Positions 63,501-64,000 of a stretch of DNA of 64,000 nt are shown in pieces. The stretch is from Paenibacillus sp. LHD-38 (GTDB lineage: Bacteria > Bacillota > Bacilli > Paenibacillales > Paenibacillaceae): contig NZ_JAVIFU010000015.1 of the NCBI RefSeq assembly GCF_031157315.1, forward strand, positions 97,636 through 161,635, in the 5' to 3' direction. Under the pieces are notes generated by a model. It did not search any database. It saw nothing but the letters and a program-made list of their open reading frames with translations, and was not told where the DNA came from. The position numbers and the translations under genes were made by a program. How positions within the stretch are numbered: position 1 is the first letter of the stretch; each line of letters begins with the position of its first letter.

Positions 63501-63518
63501 CGGGTAACGATAGTTGAA
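63497..63518 (+). repeat. CTAACGGG motif, copy 5 (variant)
   Basis: TTGACGGGTAACGATAG then TTGAA, directly at the end of the acetyltransferase remnant. GGGCTGCC follows at 63527, as in copy 3. Confidence 0.5.
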
Positions 63519-63592
63519 CACCGAAAGGGCTGCCGTTTGGTCAATGTCATTTAGTTTAGCTCAAAGACAAGAACAGGAATAAAAATGAAATC

Positions 63593-63634
63593 CAAAACGG
63601 CATGGGAAAAGTCCTGTGCCGTTTGTTTTTTTGG
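63593..63634 (+). terminator. Terminator-like hairpin
   Basis: AAACGGCA / TGCCGTTT stem followed by GTTTTTTT. No intact gene lies directly upstream, so it may belong to lost coding sequence. Confidence 0.6.
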
Positions 63635-63709
63635 GGAAAGCAAAGAAAAAGCGCATAGCAAACAAAGCGGATGGAGTGTCCGCTTTAAAAAATGTTCATG
63701 TGAAACGAA

Positions 63710-64000
63710 TTATGCTACTCTATAGACGAAGCTCACGACTGATTTCCAGCGGATTTTGCGCGTATTCTGCTGCCCTTTGCGAACGGGTCGAATCGGCAAA
63801 ATGTTTTTGCGAATCAGTGCTTCAACATTAGGCAAGGGTTCATCACCTTTTGAGCGCAGAAAATGTCTACAAACGTGAACAGCGACCGTGAAATTAACTT
63901 GGTATTGGTGCCGTTTATCCATTTGGGAAATGACGACGTGCGAGGTCATCATTTCAGCGAAATTGTACATAATCATTCTTGCAAAAATCTCTTGGATGAT
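63710..64000 (-). mobile_element. IS4-type transposase, C-terminal part, cut by window edge
   Basis: The minus-strand frame is open to the window end and closes at 63710. Visible residues include IFARMIMYNFAEMMTSHVV, KRHQYQVNFTVAVHVCRHFL, PNVEALIRKNILPIRPVRKG and KSVVSFVYRVA, the typical C-terminus of IS4-family DDE transposases. The catalytic residues lie beyond the window, so intactness cannot be judged. Confidence 0.72.

Noticed and set aside
58630..63518. Integron attC sites
   Set aside because: The motif lacks the RYYYAAC/GTTRRRY cores of attC and no integron integrase is present. Kept only as an unexplained repeat.
63616..63831. 71-aa plus-strand ORF near the right edge
   Set aside because: It overlaps antisense the well-supported IS4-type transposase C-terminus and begins in a terminator.

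Overview
The window looks like the chromosome of a spore-forming, low-to-mid GC Firmicute of the Paenibacillus/Cohnella type. The evidence is a 74-codon gerE gene with a sigma-K-like promoter, a complete PTS operon of Firmicute layout, YesM/YesN-type two-component regulation of a sugar ABC transporter, and intergenic repeats of the kind common in Paenibacillus. No rRNA, tRNA or CRISPR array was recognised.

Region 1 (1-7.6 kb) is an envelope-glycosylation block. It holds a glycosyltransferase cut by the left edge, a GT2 enzyme, then a tight operon of a giant GT-C/PMT-like membrane glycosyltransferase, a polyprenyl-phosphate glycosyltransferase, a GtrA-like flippase-type protein and a class D sortase. 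Region 2 (7.6-10.1 kb) is gerE followed by two further remnants of the gerE 3' end. Between the copies sit a DUF6398 gene, a probable toxin-antitoxin pair and a small Cys-rich gene, so the end of gerE looks like a recurrent integration or duplication site.

Region 3 (10.1-35 kb) is ordinary chromosome: two Spo0B-type histidine kinases without partners, a PTS operon on the minus strand (antiterminator, EIIA, EIICB, HPr, EI) with a candidate cre site, a catalase, a TPR protein, a SWIM/SNF2 pair, and a sugar-uptake cluster (lipoprotein, two permeases, YesM-like kinase, YesN-like regulator, GH3 NagZ-like enzyme). The GlcNAc-type PTS and the NagZ-type enzyme suggest amino-sugar or cell-wall sugar use.

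Region 4 (35-36.3 kb) is a non-coding array of about 51-bp units with a 306-bp higher-order repeat. Region 5 (36.3-56.6 kb) is AT-rich and accessory. It starts at a 5'-truncated HD-domain gene and carries a four-gene tyrosine-recombinase operon and a Tn554-like tnpA-tnpB-tnpC element whose tnpB has an in-frame stop. After these come candidate defence genes: a DUF4145 protein, a RloC/PrrC-like zinc-hook ATPase, a DUF4062/TIR-like protein, a GHKL ATPase fused to a PD-(D/E)XK-like domain, and a tandem-HD protein related to the truncated left copy.

Region 6 (56.6-64 kb) is a mosaic of small single genes in one direction (nucleotidyltransferase, DUF2197-like, NUDIX, zinc ribbon, MerR, P-loop kinase-like, a MurD paralogue, a membrane protein) mixed with decayed genes. 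Several are followed by a recurring short palindromic motif (CTAACGGG...CGATAG). An IS4-type transposase is cut by the right edge.
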